Shown: in pieces, positions 35,242-44,532 of the stretch
How the letters are laid out: every line of letters starts with the position of its first letter
Position numbering within the stretch: the first letter of the stretch is position 1
Assembly: GCF_001580915.1 (NCBI RefSeq)
Contig: NZ_LHZQ01000197.1
Coordinates: 1 to 44,532, forward strand
DNA length: 44,532 nucleotides
Reading direction: 5' to 3'
Source of the DNA: Acetobacter tropicalis
Lineage (GTDB): Bacteria > Pseudomonadota > Alphaproteobacteria > Acetobacterales > Acetobacteraceae
The notes under the pieces: generated by a model
Told to the model about the DNA's origin: nothing
Seen by the model: only the letters and a program-made list of their open reading frames with translations
The model's database searches: none
Translations under genes and position numbers: made by a program

Positions 35242-36398
35242 TGCGCGTTCTGGTCTGGCAATGGGGGCGGCGTGGTGCAGGCCCTAAAATGGCCGTGGAA
35301 CTGGCGCGGGGCCTGAACGCGCTTGAAGACTGTCAGGCCGTGCTGTCTCTTTCAGAAAAAGCGGAAATTCTGCGCGCCGATCCCTCAGTCACGAATGATC
35401 TGTCCGTGCGTACCTATACAACGCTCATGTCCCTGCTGGGGCGTGTGCTTCAGGCCCCGTGGCTGGTGCGCCAGCTAACGGCCAGAGTGCGGCGTATCAG
35501 GCCAGACCTTGCCATATGCGCCATGCCGGGCCCTCTTGATCTGCTCATGGCGCAGGCTCTGCGCCGGGCGGGGGTGCCGGTTGTGGTCATTGTGCATGAT
35601 GCACAGGCACATCCGGGGGATGGTTTTCCGGGTCAGATCATGTTGCAACGTCTGCTTGTCTGGCGGGCGGATGCTGTGGTGGCGTTGACCACTCATGTTG
35701 CGGCTTTGCTGGAGGTGCAGCGCTGCATGCGGGGGCGTAAGGCCATTGTGGCGTCTCATCCGCCCTTTGCGTTTGAAGGTGGTACGGCGCTCGCCCAGCC
35801 GCTGGCGCATGGCGGGTCAATCCGTCTGCTCGCCTTTGGCCGGTTGCTGCCCTACAAGGGGCTGGACCTGCTGGCGGATGCCTTGCAGGAAATGGGTCAG
35901 ACACAGCCCGGTTATGTGTGCCGGGTTGTGGGGAAAGGGCCGGATGCGCCTTGGTTGCATCGGTTGGCGCACGTGCCGGGTGTAAGTGTTGAAAATCGCT
36001 GGGTGCCAGAGGGCGAGATCGCCAGTTTGCTGGCGTGGGCTGATGTGCTGCTTCTGCCTTACCGGGAAGCGAGCCAGAGCGGTGTTGGGGCTGCGGCTCT
36101 GGCCGCGGGGCGTTGGGTGCTGGCCACCAATGTAGGCGGTCTGGCAGAGCAGTTCCGCAGTAAGCCGCAGGCCGTGCTCTGTGCACCCACAAGTGCGGGC
36201 ATAGCGCAGGCCCTGCGGCAGATGATAGCTCAGCCGCCCCCCGTGCCGGAGCCGGAGGGCAATGCGACTGTCAAGGCGGATTGGGCCTCTATGGCCGGGA
36301 AGCTGCTTTCGGACCTTTGGTGCGTGTTGCCTCACCCTGCTGGGTCTTCTGCTGCGGGGCCAGTGGCGGCAAAGCCTGCTCCTCGGACAAAATCCTGA
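35241..36398 (+). CDS. second GT4-like glycosyltransferase
   Basis: This 385-residue GT-B protein has the N-terminal start MRVLVWQWGRRGAGPKMAVE, a glycine-rich donor-side segment and the central FGRLLPYKGLDLLADAL motif of GT4 enzymes, then ADVLLLPYREASQSGVGAAAL. The typical second Glu is replaced by a Ser/Gly-rich context, so the activity is less certain. It is translationally coupled to the enzyme before it. Its last 110 bases lie antisense to the end of the DEAD-box-type helicase gene. Confidence 0.82.
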   Translation: MRVLVWQWGRRGAGPKMAVELARGLNALEDCQAVLSLSEKAEILRADPSVTNDLSVRTYTTLMSLLGRVLQAPWLVRQLTARVRRIRPDLAICAMPGPLDLLMAQALRRAGVPVVVIVHDAQAHPGDGFPGQIMLQRLLVWRADAVVALTTHVAALLEVQRCMRGRKAIVASHPPFAFEGGTALAQPLAHGGSIRLLAFGRLLPYKGLDLLADALQEMGQTQPGYVCRVVGKGPDAPWLHRLAHVPGVSVENRWVPEGEIASLLAWADVLLLPYREASQSGVGAAALAAGRWVLATNVGGLAEQFRSKPQAVLCAPTSAGIAQALRQMIAQPPPVPEPEGNATVKADWASMAGKLLSDLWCVLPHPAGSSAAGPVAAKPAPRTKS

Positions 36399-37518
36399 GC
36401 TTTACGGAGGCTCCAACCTCTATTTGCCGGAGTTTTTTGCGCTCTGTCAGGCTGCATAGCGTCAGGGCCGTGCCGGTTTTGCCGCCCCGGCCCGTGCGCC
36501 CGATACGGTGCAGATACGTTTCCGGCTGATCCGGCGGGTCCATGTTGATGACGGTACGGATATCCGGCACATCCAGCCCACGCGCGGCAATGTCCGTTGC
36601 TACCAGTACGGGTGTGCGGCTTGCGGCAAAGCTGGTGACGGTGGACGTACGCTGCGCCTGAGAAAGGTCTCCGTGCAAGGGGGCTGCCCCCACGCGGAGC
36701 TTTTTGAGCGCACTGGCCAGTTGATCCGCTTCCGCTTTGGTTTTGACAAATATCAGGGTGCGGCTTTTGCGGTCACGGTTGAAAAACGCCTTGAGGAACG
36801 CCAGGCGCTCGGCGGGCTCCACAAAATATGCGCCCTGCCGGATTGGCCCCCGTTTTTCGGGTGAGGGTTCAATCTGCACTTCCACCGGCTTGCGCAGAAG
36901 TTTCTGCAGGATGGGGGGCAGGGTTTTTGGCAGCGTGGCGGAGACCAGCATGGTCTGGCGCACCGGCGGCAATCCCTCCACCACGGTGGCGCTTTCTTCA
37001 AAAAATTCGGGGGAGAACAGGCGGTCTCCTTCATCCAGCACCACATGGGTGCAAGTGGCCAGATCAACCTCGCCCGTGTGGGCAAAATCCAGCAGGCGGC
37101 CGGGGGTGGCAATCAGCACACGGGGGCCATCGTGCAGCAGGTTTTCCGCCTGCGGGGCACGGTCCACCCCGCCATACAGGGTAATAATACCAGGTGTTCC
37201 GGCTTTTTGCCGGTTGTCTCTGGGGTTCAGCCCCAGACAGATGCGAAACACGCCTGCCGTTTGTAGAGCCAGTTCCCGCGTGGGCACCAGCACCAGCGCA
37301 TCCTGAGGGCGGCGCGCCTTGAGCAACTGATGCAGCACCGGAAGGGCATAGGCTGCGGTTTTGCCCGTGCCCGTGGGTGCTATGGCCAGAACATCCCGCC
37401 CGGCGAGCGCCGCCGGAATGGCCTGCTGCTGGATGGGGGTAGGAGTGGCCATGCCTGCCTGCGCGGCGTGTGCGCACAAGGACGGCAGAAGGCCCATTGC
37501 CTCGAAGCTGTTGGACAT
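36289..37518 (-). CDS. DEAD-box-type RNA helicase with DEGD motif
   Basis: This is an ATP-dependent RNA helicase of 409 residues (RhlE-like). The helicase motifs appear in order: the Q-motif TPTPIQQQAIP, APTGTGKT, PTRELALQT, motif II as DEGD (residues 162-165), SAT, HGDLSQAQR, ATDIAARGLDVPDI and HRIGRTGRGG. The C-terminal tail is basic. The start at ATG 37518 opens the family-like part; frames further upstream to 37761 are unrelated. RNA helicases help ribosome assembly and mRNA decay. The third residue of motif II is Gly, not Ala. Confidence 0.9.
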   Translation of the reverse strand: MSNSFEAMGLLPSLCAHAAQAGMATPTPIQQQAIPAALAGRDVLAIAPTGTGKTAAYALPVLHQLLKARRPQDALVLVPTRELALQTAGVFRICLGLNPRDNRQKAGTPGIITLYGGVDRAPQAENLLHDGPRVLIATPGRLLDFAHTGEVDLATCTHVVLDEGDRLFSPEFFEESATVVEGLPPVRQTMLVSATLPKTLPPILQKLLRKPVEVQIEPSPEKRGPIRQGAYFVEPAERLAFLKAFFNRDRKSRTLIFVKTKAEADQLASALKKLRVGAAPLHGDLSQAQRTSTVTSFAASRTPVLVATDIAARGLDVPDIRTVINMDPPDQPETYLHRIGRTGRGGKTGTALTLCSLTERKKLRQIEVGASVKLRILSEEQALPPLAPQQKTQQGEATRTKGPKAASRP

Positions 37519-37642
37519 GCTGATTTTATCCGCCTTGACCCGGTTCAAAAACATGCTTTGCATGGCGTGCTGCCGCTCTGGCTGCTCTGCAATATGCAGG
37601 CACCGGGCCGGACAGCGCATGAAAAGCGGGGGAGATCGCCTG

Positions 37643-38683
37643 ATGGCTGAAGACGTATATGCTGGAAAGGCGACGGTTTCAAACACTCTCTTGCACCAGG
37701 ACGCTACCGGGGCAGCGGTGCCTGTGTCTGCCTTGGTGGTGGGAGAGGATTTTGCGGGCATGCGCTCGCAGGCGTTGGGGTTGGTGAGCCGGGCAGGCTG
37801 GCAGAGGCAGTTTCATGCCGTGCGGCCTTCGCGTATCGCACGGCTGGCGCTGCGGGGTCCACAGTGGCTGCGCCCCCGCTTTCTGGATGATGGTGCAGGC
37901 CAGCCTCTACTCTCTGCCGCTGATCAGGCACGGGTTGTGGTGAGTATTGGCGGCAAAGGGGGGGCAGTGGGGGCGGCCCTGCGTGCGCCGGGGCGGCCCG
38001 TGGTGCAGATTCAGCACCCGCGCCAGCCGCTCTCCAACTTTGATCTGATTGTGGCGTGTGTGCATGATGAGATCTCAGGCCCCAATGTGCTGCTGGGCCG
38101 CACCGCCCTGCATGGGCTGACGCCGGACAGATTGGCGCAGGCACGTGAAACATGGATGCCCCGTTTTGCCCATTTACCCCGCCCGTTGATTGCCGGACTG
38201 ATAGGGGGCTCCAACGGACGGTTTCAGTTTGGCGTGGGGGAAGCTGCGCGGCTGGGGGCCATACTGGTTAAGGCCGTTGCGGAGCAGAAAGGCAGCCTGA
38301 TTGTCACGCCCTCCCGCCGCACAGACCCCCAGGCGCGGGAAATGCTGAGTGATCTGGTGGATTCGGTGGGCGGCACATTGTGGGATGGTGAGGGCGAAAA
38401 CCCTTATGTGGGCCTTATTGCCTGCGCTGACCATCTGGTGGTGACCATAGATAGCGTGTCCATGGTGTCTGAAGCTGTGGCGGGAGAGGCTCCTGTCTCG
38501 GTTTTTCCGTTGCCTGGAAAATCACGCCGTATCACCCGTTTTGCGGAAGAACTTGAGCGTTCAGGCCGAATACGGGTGCTGCGTGAGCATTCCCCATTCA
38601 GAAAACTGGAGCCATGGGCTGTGGAACCACTGGATGATACGCCCGCGCTGGTGGCTGAGATGCACCGGCGGCTGGGGTTTTAG
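37643..38683 (+). CDS. mitochondrial-fission ELM1-family protein
   Basis: This 346-residue protein belongs to the ELM1/DUF1022 family, found in plants (where ELM1 takes part in mitochondrial fission) and alphaproteobacteria. Recognised segments are VVSIGGKGGAVGAAL, IQIQHPRQPLSNFDLIV-like (here VQIQHPRQPLSNFDLIVAC), and LIGGSNGRFQFG, with VTIDSVSMVSEA. The fold is GT-B-like. Its bacterial role is not settled. GGGGGAG precedes ATG 37643. It is divergent from the helicase gene. Confidence 0.85.
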   Translation: MAEDVYAGKATVSNTLLHQDATGAAVPVSALVVGEDFAGMRSQALGLVSRAGWQRQFHAVRPSRIARLALRGPQWLRPRFLDDGAGQPLLSAADQARVVVSIGGKGGAVGAALRAPGRPVVQIQHPRQPLSNFDLIVACVHDEISGPNVLLGRTALHGLTPDRLAQARETWMPRFAHLPRPLIAGLIGGSNGRFQFGVGEAARLGAILVKAVAEQKGSLIVTPSRRTDPQAREMLSDLVDSVGGTLWDGEGENPYVGLIACADHLVVTIDSVSMVSEAVAGEAPVSVFPLPGKSRRITRFAEELERSGRIRVLREHSPFRKLEPWAVEPLDDTPALVAEMHRRLGF

Positions 38684-38699
38684 GGCGCGTGGTGTGCCC
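38683..38699. terminator. short hairpin between converging genes
   Basis: GGGCGC at 38683-38688 pairs with GTGCCC at 38694-38699 (one G-T pair), followed by CTTTAG. It fills the 18-bp gap between the ELM1-family gene and the small membrane protein. Confidence 0.3.
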
Positions 38700-38701
38700 C
38701 T

Positions 38702-38899
38702 TTAGACCCAGATGGTGCCCAGCAGGATGAGTGTGCCGATAATCAGGGCAGCCACGTGGCGCATGACGTGTTCAGGCGAGTCTGGGGGGAGGGTCAGGTA
38801 ATACTGGAAGCAGTAAGCCATCAGCGCGCAGCCCACCAAAGCCAGAAAGACGCGCACAAACGGAAAGGAGGAAATGTTGCGTCGCGGGTCGAACTGCAT
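38702..38899 (-). CDS. small two-helix membrane protein, function unknown
   Basis: The 65-residue product has a short cytoplasmic start (MQFDPRRNISSF), a hydrophobic helix (FVRVFLALVGCALMAYCF), a short loop and a second helix (HVAALIIGTLILLGTIWV). GGAAGGAG 7 bp before the ATG is a strong ribosome binding site and supports the gene despite its size. It lies 41 bp downstream of serB on the same strand and may share its transcript. I recognise no family. Confidence 0.72.
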   Translation of the reverse strand: MQFDPRRNISSFPFVRVFLALVGCALMAYCFQYYLTLPPDSPEHVMRHVAALIIGTLILLGTIWV

Positions 38900-38940
38900 G
38901 GGGTGATCTCCTTCCTCTTTCTGGCTTGATGGCCTGCTCT

Positions 38941-39828
38941 TTATGCGCCTGAAAACGCTGAAGCCGGATAGCCTTGCACAAACAGCGCCGTGCGTAGTGA
39001 GGTATGGTTGATCTGCGCTGCAATGGCATTGCGGATGATGGGTTTGGCATAAAAAGCCAGACCAAGCCCCGCTGCCTTCAGCATGGGCAGATCATTCGCA
39101 CCATCCCCAATGGCCAGTGTGGCGTTGGCCGGAAGAGCGTGTTTTTCCGCCAGAGAGGTCAGTAACGCCAGCTTGGTATCTGGCCCCAGAATGGGGTGCC
39201 CGGTTTCTCCGGTCAGTATGCCATCCGCAATGGTCAGGGTGTTGGCGTGGTTTTCCTGAAACCCGCATAGCGCTGCCACGCGGGAGGTAAAGAACGTGAA
39301 CCCGCCAGAAACCAGTGCTGTATGGGCACCGTGGGCGCGCATGGTTTGCACCAGTTCCTTTGCGCCTTCGTTCAGTCGCACATCGTTCCAGGCTTTTTCC
39401 AGCAGGGAAGCAGGAAAGCCTTTCAACAGGGCCACCCGTTCGCGCAGGGCCGTGGCAAAATCAAGCTCGCCATTCATGGAGCGGGCCGTGATTTCGGCAA
39501 TTTTTTCACCAATGCCCGCATGGGTGGCCAGATCATCCAGCGTTTCGTTCGCCACAATGGTGCTGTCCATATCAGACACCAGCAGGCGTTTGCGTCGGGC
39601 ATCCTGATGTGTCAGGACCGCATCAACCGGCTTGTCAGCCAGCGCAGCGCGCAGGGCGGGCAGGCGGTCTGCCGCGGTGGCGGGGCAGGGAATGTCCACC
39701 GCTTCTCCGGCGGAGAGTGTGGTGACAGTCTGCGCGCCATCCACGGTGTCCCGCGCCAGGGCAATGGTTGCGGCATCAAGTGTGGCGGCGTCGCGCTGTG
39801 CGACAAGTGTCAGGACCAGGCTCATCAT
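38941..39828 (-). CDS. serB: phosphoserine phosphatase
   Basis: SerB removes phosphate from phosphoserine in the last step of serine synthesis. It is a HAD-family enzyme of 295 residues. The nucleophile motif is DMDST (Asp86 and Asp88), followed by VSGGFTFF and the magnesium motif IGDGANDLPML. The N-terminal 75 residues form an ACT-like domain as in other SerB proteins. The start may be ATG 39828 or the next codon; 29 bp separate it from the divergent miaA. Confidence 0.95.
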   Translation of the reverse strand: MMSLVLTLVAQRDAATLDAATIALARDTVDGAQTVTTLSAGEAVDIPCPATAADRLPALRAALADKPVDAVLTHQDARRKRLLVSDMDSTIVANETLDDLATHAGIGEKIAEITARSMNGELDFATALRERVALLKGFPASLLEKAWNDVRLNEGAKELVQTMRAHGAHTALVSGGFTFFTSRVAALCGFQENHANTLTIADGILTGETGHPILGPDTKLALLTSLAEKHALPANATLAIGDGANDLPMLKAAGLGLAFYAKPIIRNAIAAQINHTSLRTALFVQGYPASAFSGA

Positions 39829-39857
39829 TTGGAATTGGGTGTGACAGGAATACCCGC

Positions 39858-40874
39858 ATGAAGCAAGCGGAAGACCAGAGAAACAGCGTTGCGGAACGCG
39901 GGCAGGTTGCCCTGATCATTGCGGGCCCCACATGCTCGGGCAAATCAGCCCTTGCGCTGACTGTGGCGCGAAAATTGGGCGGCACCGTAATCAATGCGGA
40001 TTCCATGCAGGTGTATCAGGACCTGCGGGTGCTGACCGCTCGCCCCCCGCCGGAGGAAGAAGCACTGGTGCCGCATCGGCTTTATGGTGTGTTGCCAGCG
40101 GCGGAAAAAGGCAGCGTGGCCTGGTGGCGTGCGCAGGCTCTGGCCGCCATGGAGGAAGCATGGCAGGCGGGGCGACTGCCCATTCTGTGCGGTGGCACCG
40201 GCATGTATATGCGTGCCCTGACAGATGGTCTGGCCGAAATACCGGATTGCGGAGAGGCTGCCCGCACCGAGGCGCGACGTCTGGTGGCGGAGGAGGGGCC
40301 GGAAGCCCTGCATGCCAGACTGGCGGATGTTGATCCGGATATGGCCAGCCGCCTGCGCCCGGTGGATTCTCAGCGGGTTTCCCGTGCGTGGGAGGTCTGG
40401 CGAGGCACGGGGCGTAGCCTTGCGTGGTGGCAGGCCCAGCCCGGTTTGCCACCTGCGCCCTGCCGCTTTGTGGCTGTGCGCCTTCTTCCGCCACGCTCAG
40501 ACCTACGGGCCAGAATTGCGGTGCGGTTTGACCATATGATGCAGCATGGAGCCATAGAAGAGGTGGAAGCCCTGCTGGCGCAGCATCTTGACCCCGCTTT
40601 GCCTGCCATGCGGGCGCATGGTGTGCCGGAACTTTCAGCCTTTCTGCGTGGTGAAATTCCGCAGGAGGAAGCCATACGGCTGGCGGTGCTGGCAACGGGA
40701 AAATATACCCGCAGGCAGGCCACCTGGTTTGCGCATCACGCACTCTCTCAACCGGGGCTGACATACGATCTTGATATGTGCATGCCACCTTCCGAGCAAT
40801 TTTCGGAAAGAAAATTCAGTGAAATTATTTCTTTTATTCTATCCGGGATTGACGATGCCAGCAGGGTTCCCTAA
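39858..40874 (+). CDS. miaA: tRNA dimethylallyltransferase
   Basis: MiaA adds a dimethylallyl group to A37 of tRNAs that read UNN codons. The 338 residues start at ATG 39858, with AGGA 8 bp before it. The P-loop is GPTCSGKS (23-30), then the family stretch NADSMQVYQDLRVLTARPPP and the FIAVRL-like end. The core and the tRNA-binding part are complete. It is divergent from serB and 37 bp before ilvB on the same strand. Confidence 0.95.
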   Translation: MKQAEDQRNSVAERGQVALIIAGPTCSGKSALALTVARKLGGTVINADSMQVYQDLRVLTARPPPEEEALVPHRLYGVLPAAEKGSVAWWRAQALAAMEEAWQAGRLPILCGGTGMYMRALTDGLAEIPDCGEAARTEARRLVAEEGPEALHARLADVDPDMASRLRPVDSQRVSRAWEVWRGTGRSLAWWQAQPGLPPAPCRFVAVRLLPPRSDLRARIAVRFDHMMQHGAIEEVEALLAQHLDPALPAMRAHGVPELSAFLRGEIPQEEAIRLAVLATGKYTRRQATWFAHHALSQPGLTYDLDMCMPPSEQFSERKFSEIISFILSGIDDASRVP

Positions 40875-40911
40875 AGATGCCGCCCAACCCGCTTTTGGGA
40901 GATAGGAAGAA

Positions 40912-42726
40912 ATGACACCGAAAACCGCTTCTGCCACCATGGCCGCACAGACCCCCACCACCCTACCGGGTGCGGAAGTCCTTATGCGTGCGCTTGCTGA
41001 GCAGGGCGTTGAGGTTATTTTCGGCTATCCCGGTGGGGCTGTCCTACCTATTTATGATGCCCTGTTCCGCCAGAACCATATCCGGCATGTGCTGGTGCGG
41101 CATGAGCAGGCGGCTGTGCACGCGGCTGAAGCCTATGCCCGTTCAACCGGCAAGGTGGGCGTGGTGCTGGTTACCAGTGGTCCCGGTGCCACCAATGCCG
41201 TAACCGGCCTGCTGGACGCCATGATGGATTCCATTCCGCTGGTGTGTCTCTCCGGTCAGGTGCCCACGGCGCTGATCGGGAATGATGCCTTTCAGGAGGC
41301 AGATACCACCGGCATTACCCGCCCGGTGACCAAATACAATTATCTGGTACGTCGCCCGGAAGATCTGGCCCCTGCGGTGCATGAAGCATTTGCCATTGCG
41401 CAGTCTGGCCGCCCCGGCCCGGTGCTGATTGATCTGCCCAAGAATATTACAGTGGGTGATGCGCCGTACGTTGGGGCCGATCAGGTCAAGCCGCGCACAG
41501 GCAAAGTGCAGGTTGACCCCGAGCGTGAGGCCGTGGCCCGTGCCGTTGCCGCCATGAAAAAGGCGCGTCGTCCGCTGTTCTATACAGGCGGTGGCGTGAT
41601 CAACTCCGGCCCGGAAGCCAGTGAAGGCCTGCGCAAGCTGGCAAAGCTGACGGGCTTTCCGGTTACCTCCACCCTGATGGGGCTTGGTGCATTTCCGGGC
41701 ACGGATAAGCAGTTCCTGGGTATGCTGGGCATGCACGGCACGTACGAAGCCAATCTGGCGACGCACGGATGTGATGTGCTGATTGCTCTGGGCAGCCGGT
41801 TTGATGATCGCGTAACCGGTCGGCTGGATGCGTTTTCACCCGATTCCTTTAAAATTCATGCGGATATTGATCCTTCCCAGATTAACAAGATCATCCATGT
41901 TGATCTGCCGATTATCGGCGATGTGGGCCGGACTATCGCGCTGATGATTGAAGAGTGGGAAAAACAGCCTGCTTATGAACACAAGGCCGAGCTGGCGGCG
42001 TGGTGGGAGCAGATTGAGGCATGGCGGGGGCTGAACTGCCTGCGCTTTAATCAGGATCACGCACCCGAAGCCATTATCAAACCGCAGCAGGCCATCCAGC
42101 GTATTTATGAACTGGCGCAGGAAACCGGGCGCGATACGTTTGTCTCCACGGAAGTGGGACAGCATCAGATGTGGGCGGCTCAGTTCTTCAAGTTTGATGC
42201 CCCCAACCGTTGGCTGACGTCTGGCGGCCTTGGCACCATGGGGTATGGCCTACCCGCCGCCGTTGGGGCGCAGATTGCCCACCCGGATGCGCTGGTGCTG
42301 GATGTTGCCGGGGAAGCCTCAACCCTGATGAACATTCAGGAACTGGGCACCATTGCCCAGTATCGCCTGCCGGTTAAGCTGTTCATCATCAATAATCACT
42401 ATATGGGCATGGTGCGCCAGTGGCAGGAACTGCTGCACGGCTCGCGCTATTCTGAAAGCTATAGTGATGCGCTGCCGGATTTTGTAAAACTGGCGGAAAG
42501 CTTCCACGCCAAAGGGCTGCGCGCCACACAGATGGACCAGCTTGATGGTGTGATCCGTGAGGCACTGGCGCATGATGGGCCGGTGGTTGTGGATCTGTGC
42601 GTGGCGGAAGGGGAAAACTGCTTCCCCATGATTCCATCCGGCGCTGCGCATAACGAGATGATCCTTGGGCCGGAACAGGAAGAGCGTGGCGCAAAGGTCA
42701 CGCGTGAGGGCATGATGCTTGTCTGA
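40912..42726 (+). CDS. ilvB: acetolactate synthase, large subunit
   Basis: This ThDP enzyme makes acetolactate and acetohydroxybutyrate, the first step toward valine, leucine and isoleucine. The activating Glu65 is in VRHEQAAVHAAEAYARS. The FAD-linked central domain and the C-terminal ThDP domain are complete at 604 residues. The metal motif usually written GDG(S) is GEAS here (Glu468), followed by the asparagine pair at about 494-495. AGGAAGAA precedes the ATG. ilvN and ilvC follow in the same direction. Confidence 0.96.
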   Translation: MTPKTASATMAAQTPTTLPGAEVLMRALAEQGVEVIFGYPGGAVLPIYDALFRQNHIRHVLVRHEQAAVHAAEAYARSTGKVGVVLVTSGPGATNAVTGLLDAMMDSIPLVCLSGQVPTALIGNDAFQEADTTGITRPVTKYNYLVRRPEDLAPAVHEAFAIAQSGRPGPVLIDLPKNITVGDAPYVGADQVKPRTGKVQVDPEREAVARAVAAMKKARRPLFYTGGGVINSGPEASEGLRKLAKLTGFPVTSTLMGLGAFPGTDKQFLGMLGMHGTYEANLATHGCDVLIALGSRFDDRVTGRLDAFSPDSFKIHADIDPSQINKIIHVDLPIIGDVGRTIALMIEEWEKQPAYEHKAELAAWWEQIEAWRGLNCLRFNQDHAPEAIIKPQQAIQRIYELAQETGRDTFVSTEVGQHQMWAAQFFKFDAPNRWLTSGGLGTMGYGLPAAVGAQIAHPDALVLDVAGEASTLMNIQELGTIAQYRLPVKLFIINNHYMGMVRQWQELLHGSRYSESYSDALPDFVKLAESFHAKGLRATQMDQLDGVIREALAHDGPVVVDLCVAEGENCFPMIPSGAAHNEMILGPEQEERGAKVTREGMMLV

Positions 42727-42747
42727 CGCCCCACCTTTTTGTTCCGT

Positions 42748-42766
42748 GGCGTGATGATACGCCTTT
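42748..42766 (+). terminator. short hairpin between ilvB and ilvN
   Basis: GGCGT at 42748-42752 pairs with ACGCC at 42759-42763, followed by TTT. It is small, and could only partly end transcription. Confidence 0.3.
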
Positions 42767-42796
42767 AGTCTTGCGTGATTTTCAGGAAGTTTTTCA

Positions 42797-44390
<1,594 letters not shown>

Positions 44391-44420
44391 TCAGCCAGCC
44401 TGTTCTTTCAGGTTTCTGAC

Positions 44421-44457
44421 AAAAAGCCCTGCCGTGCTTACGCGGCAGGGCTTTTTT
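44421..44457 (+). terminator. intrinsic terminator of the ilv operon
   Basis: GCCCTGCCG at 44426-44434 pairs with CGGCAGGGC at 44443-44451, followed by six T. The five A upstream (44421-44425) extend the stem and make it work in both directions. Confidence 0.93.
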
Positions 44458-44494
44458 GTTTGAAAGACCAAAGACTTCGCGCAACGCTCGCCCT

Positions 44495-44532
44495 CAGAGC
44501 AGAGCAGAGCAGAGCAGAGCAGAGCAGAGCAG
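44495..44532 (+). repeat. (CAGAG)n tandem repeat cut by the window end
   Basis: At least 7.6 perfect 5-bp copies run to the last base. The full length and the gene beyond are unseen. A 5-bp unit would shift the frame if it lies in a coding region. Confidence 0.95.

Overview
The window looks like an ordinary chromosomal stretch from an acetic acid bacterium (Alphaproteobacteria, Acetobacteraceae; Acetobacter or a close relative). This is an inference from protein character and gene content: an alphaproteobacterial type HemB, a bacterial ELM1-family protein, a ParC with Ala at the quinolone-determining position, moderately high GC, and several short tandem repeats of the kind reported as hypermutable in Acetobacter pasteurianus. 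I could run no database search.

Layout. 1-513 has no convincing gene. 514-3108 holds an XRE-cupin regulator divergent from an EamA exporter, and an orphan substrate-binding protein. 3230-3305 is tRNA-Asn(GTT), followed by a (GTTGCG)9 repeat. 3497-5880 (minus) carries ridA, panC (pantothenate) and an aldo/keto reductase. 6239-12107 (plus) carries dnaE, then the overlapping pair pabB-pabC (p-aminobenzoate for folate). 12255-14043 encodes a small exported proline-rich protein and a Rieske oxygenase. 14204-16878 is rpsB-tsf-recO with two hairpins between rpsB and tsf. 16954-17916 is a Tat-type esterase and 18077-20284 is parC. 20334-20767 is an AT-rich patch with a long hairpin and a small exported protein. 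20891-24394 (minus) holds bpt, hemB and an amino acid permease; glyA follows on plus with a strong terminator.

26289-33776 is the accessory-looking part: an unknown exported protein, an AraC regulator with an in-frame (Ser-Thr-Gly)6 repeat, a sulfotransferase, a VOC protein, a LysR/pirin/flavin-reductase module with a clear dyad operator, and an AstE-like deacylase. 34015-38683 holds two GT4-like glycosyltransferases, a DEAD-box-type helicase with motif II DEGD, and an ELM1-family protein. 38702-44390 holds a small membrane protein, serB, divergent miaA, and ilvB-ilvN-ilvC (branched-chain amino acids) ending in a strong terminator. The window stops inside a 5-bp tandem repeat.

I found no CRISPR array, prophage, complete insertion sequence, defence island or biosynthetic cluster. 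The most useful leads are regulatory or structural: the repeats (especially the one inside the AraC regulator), the operators upstream of pirin and of the sulfotransferase, the 61-bp hairpin after parC, the hairpin whose T-run abuts the tsf ribosome binding site, the 110-bp antisense coding overlap of a glycosyltransferase and a helicase, and unusual motif residues in ParC, IlvB and the helicase.
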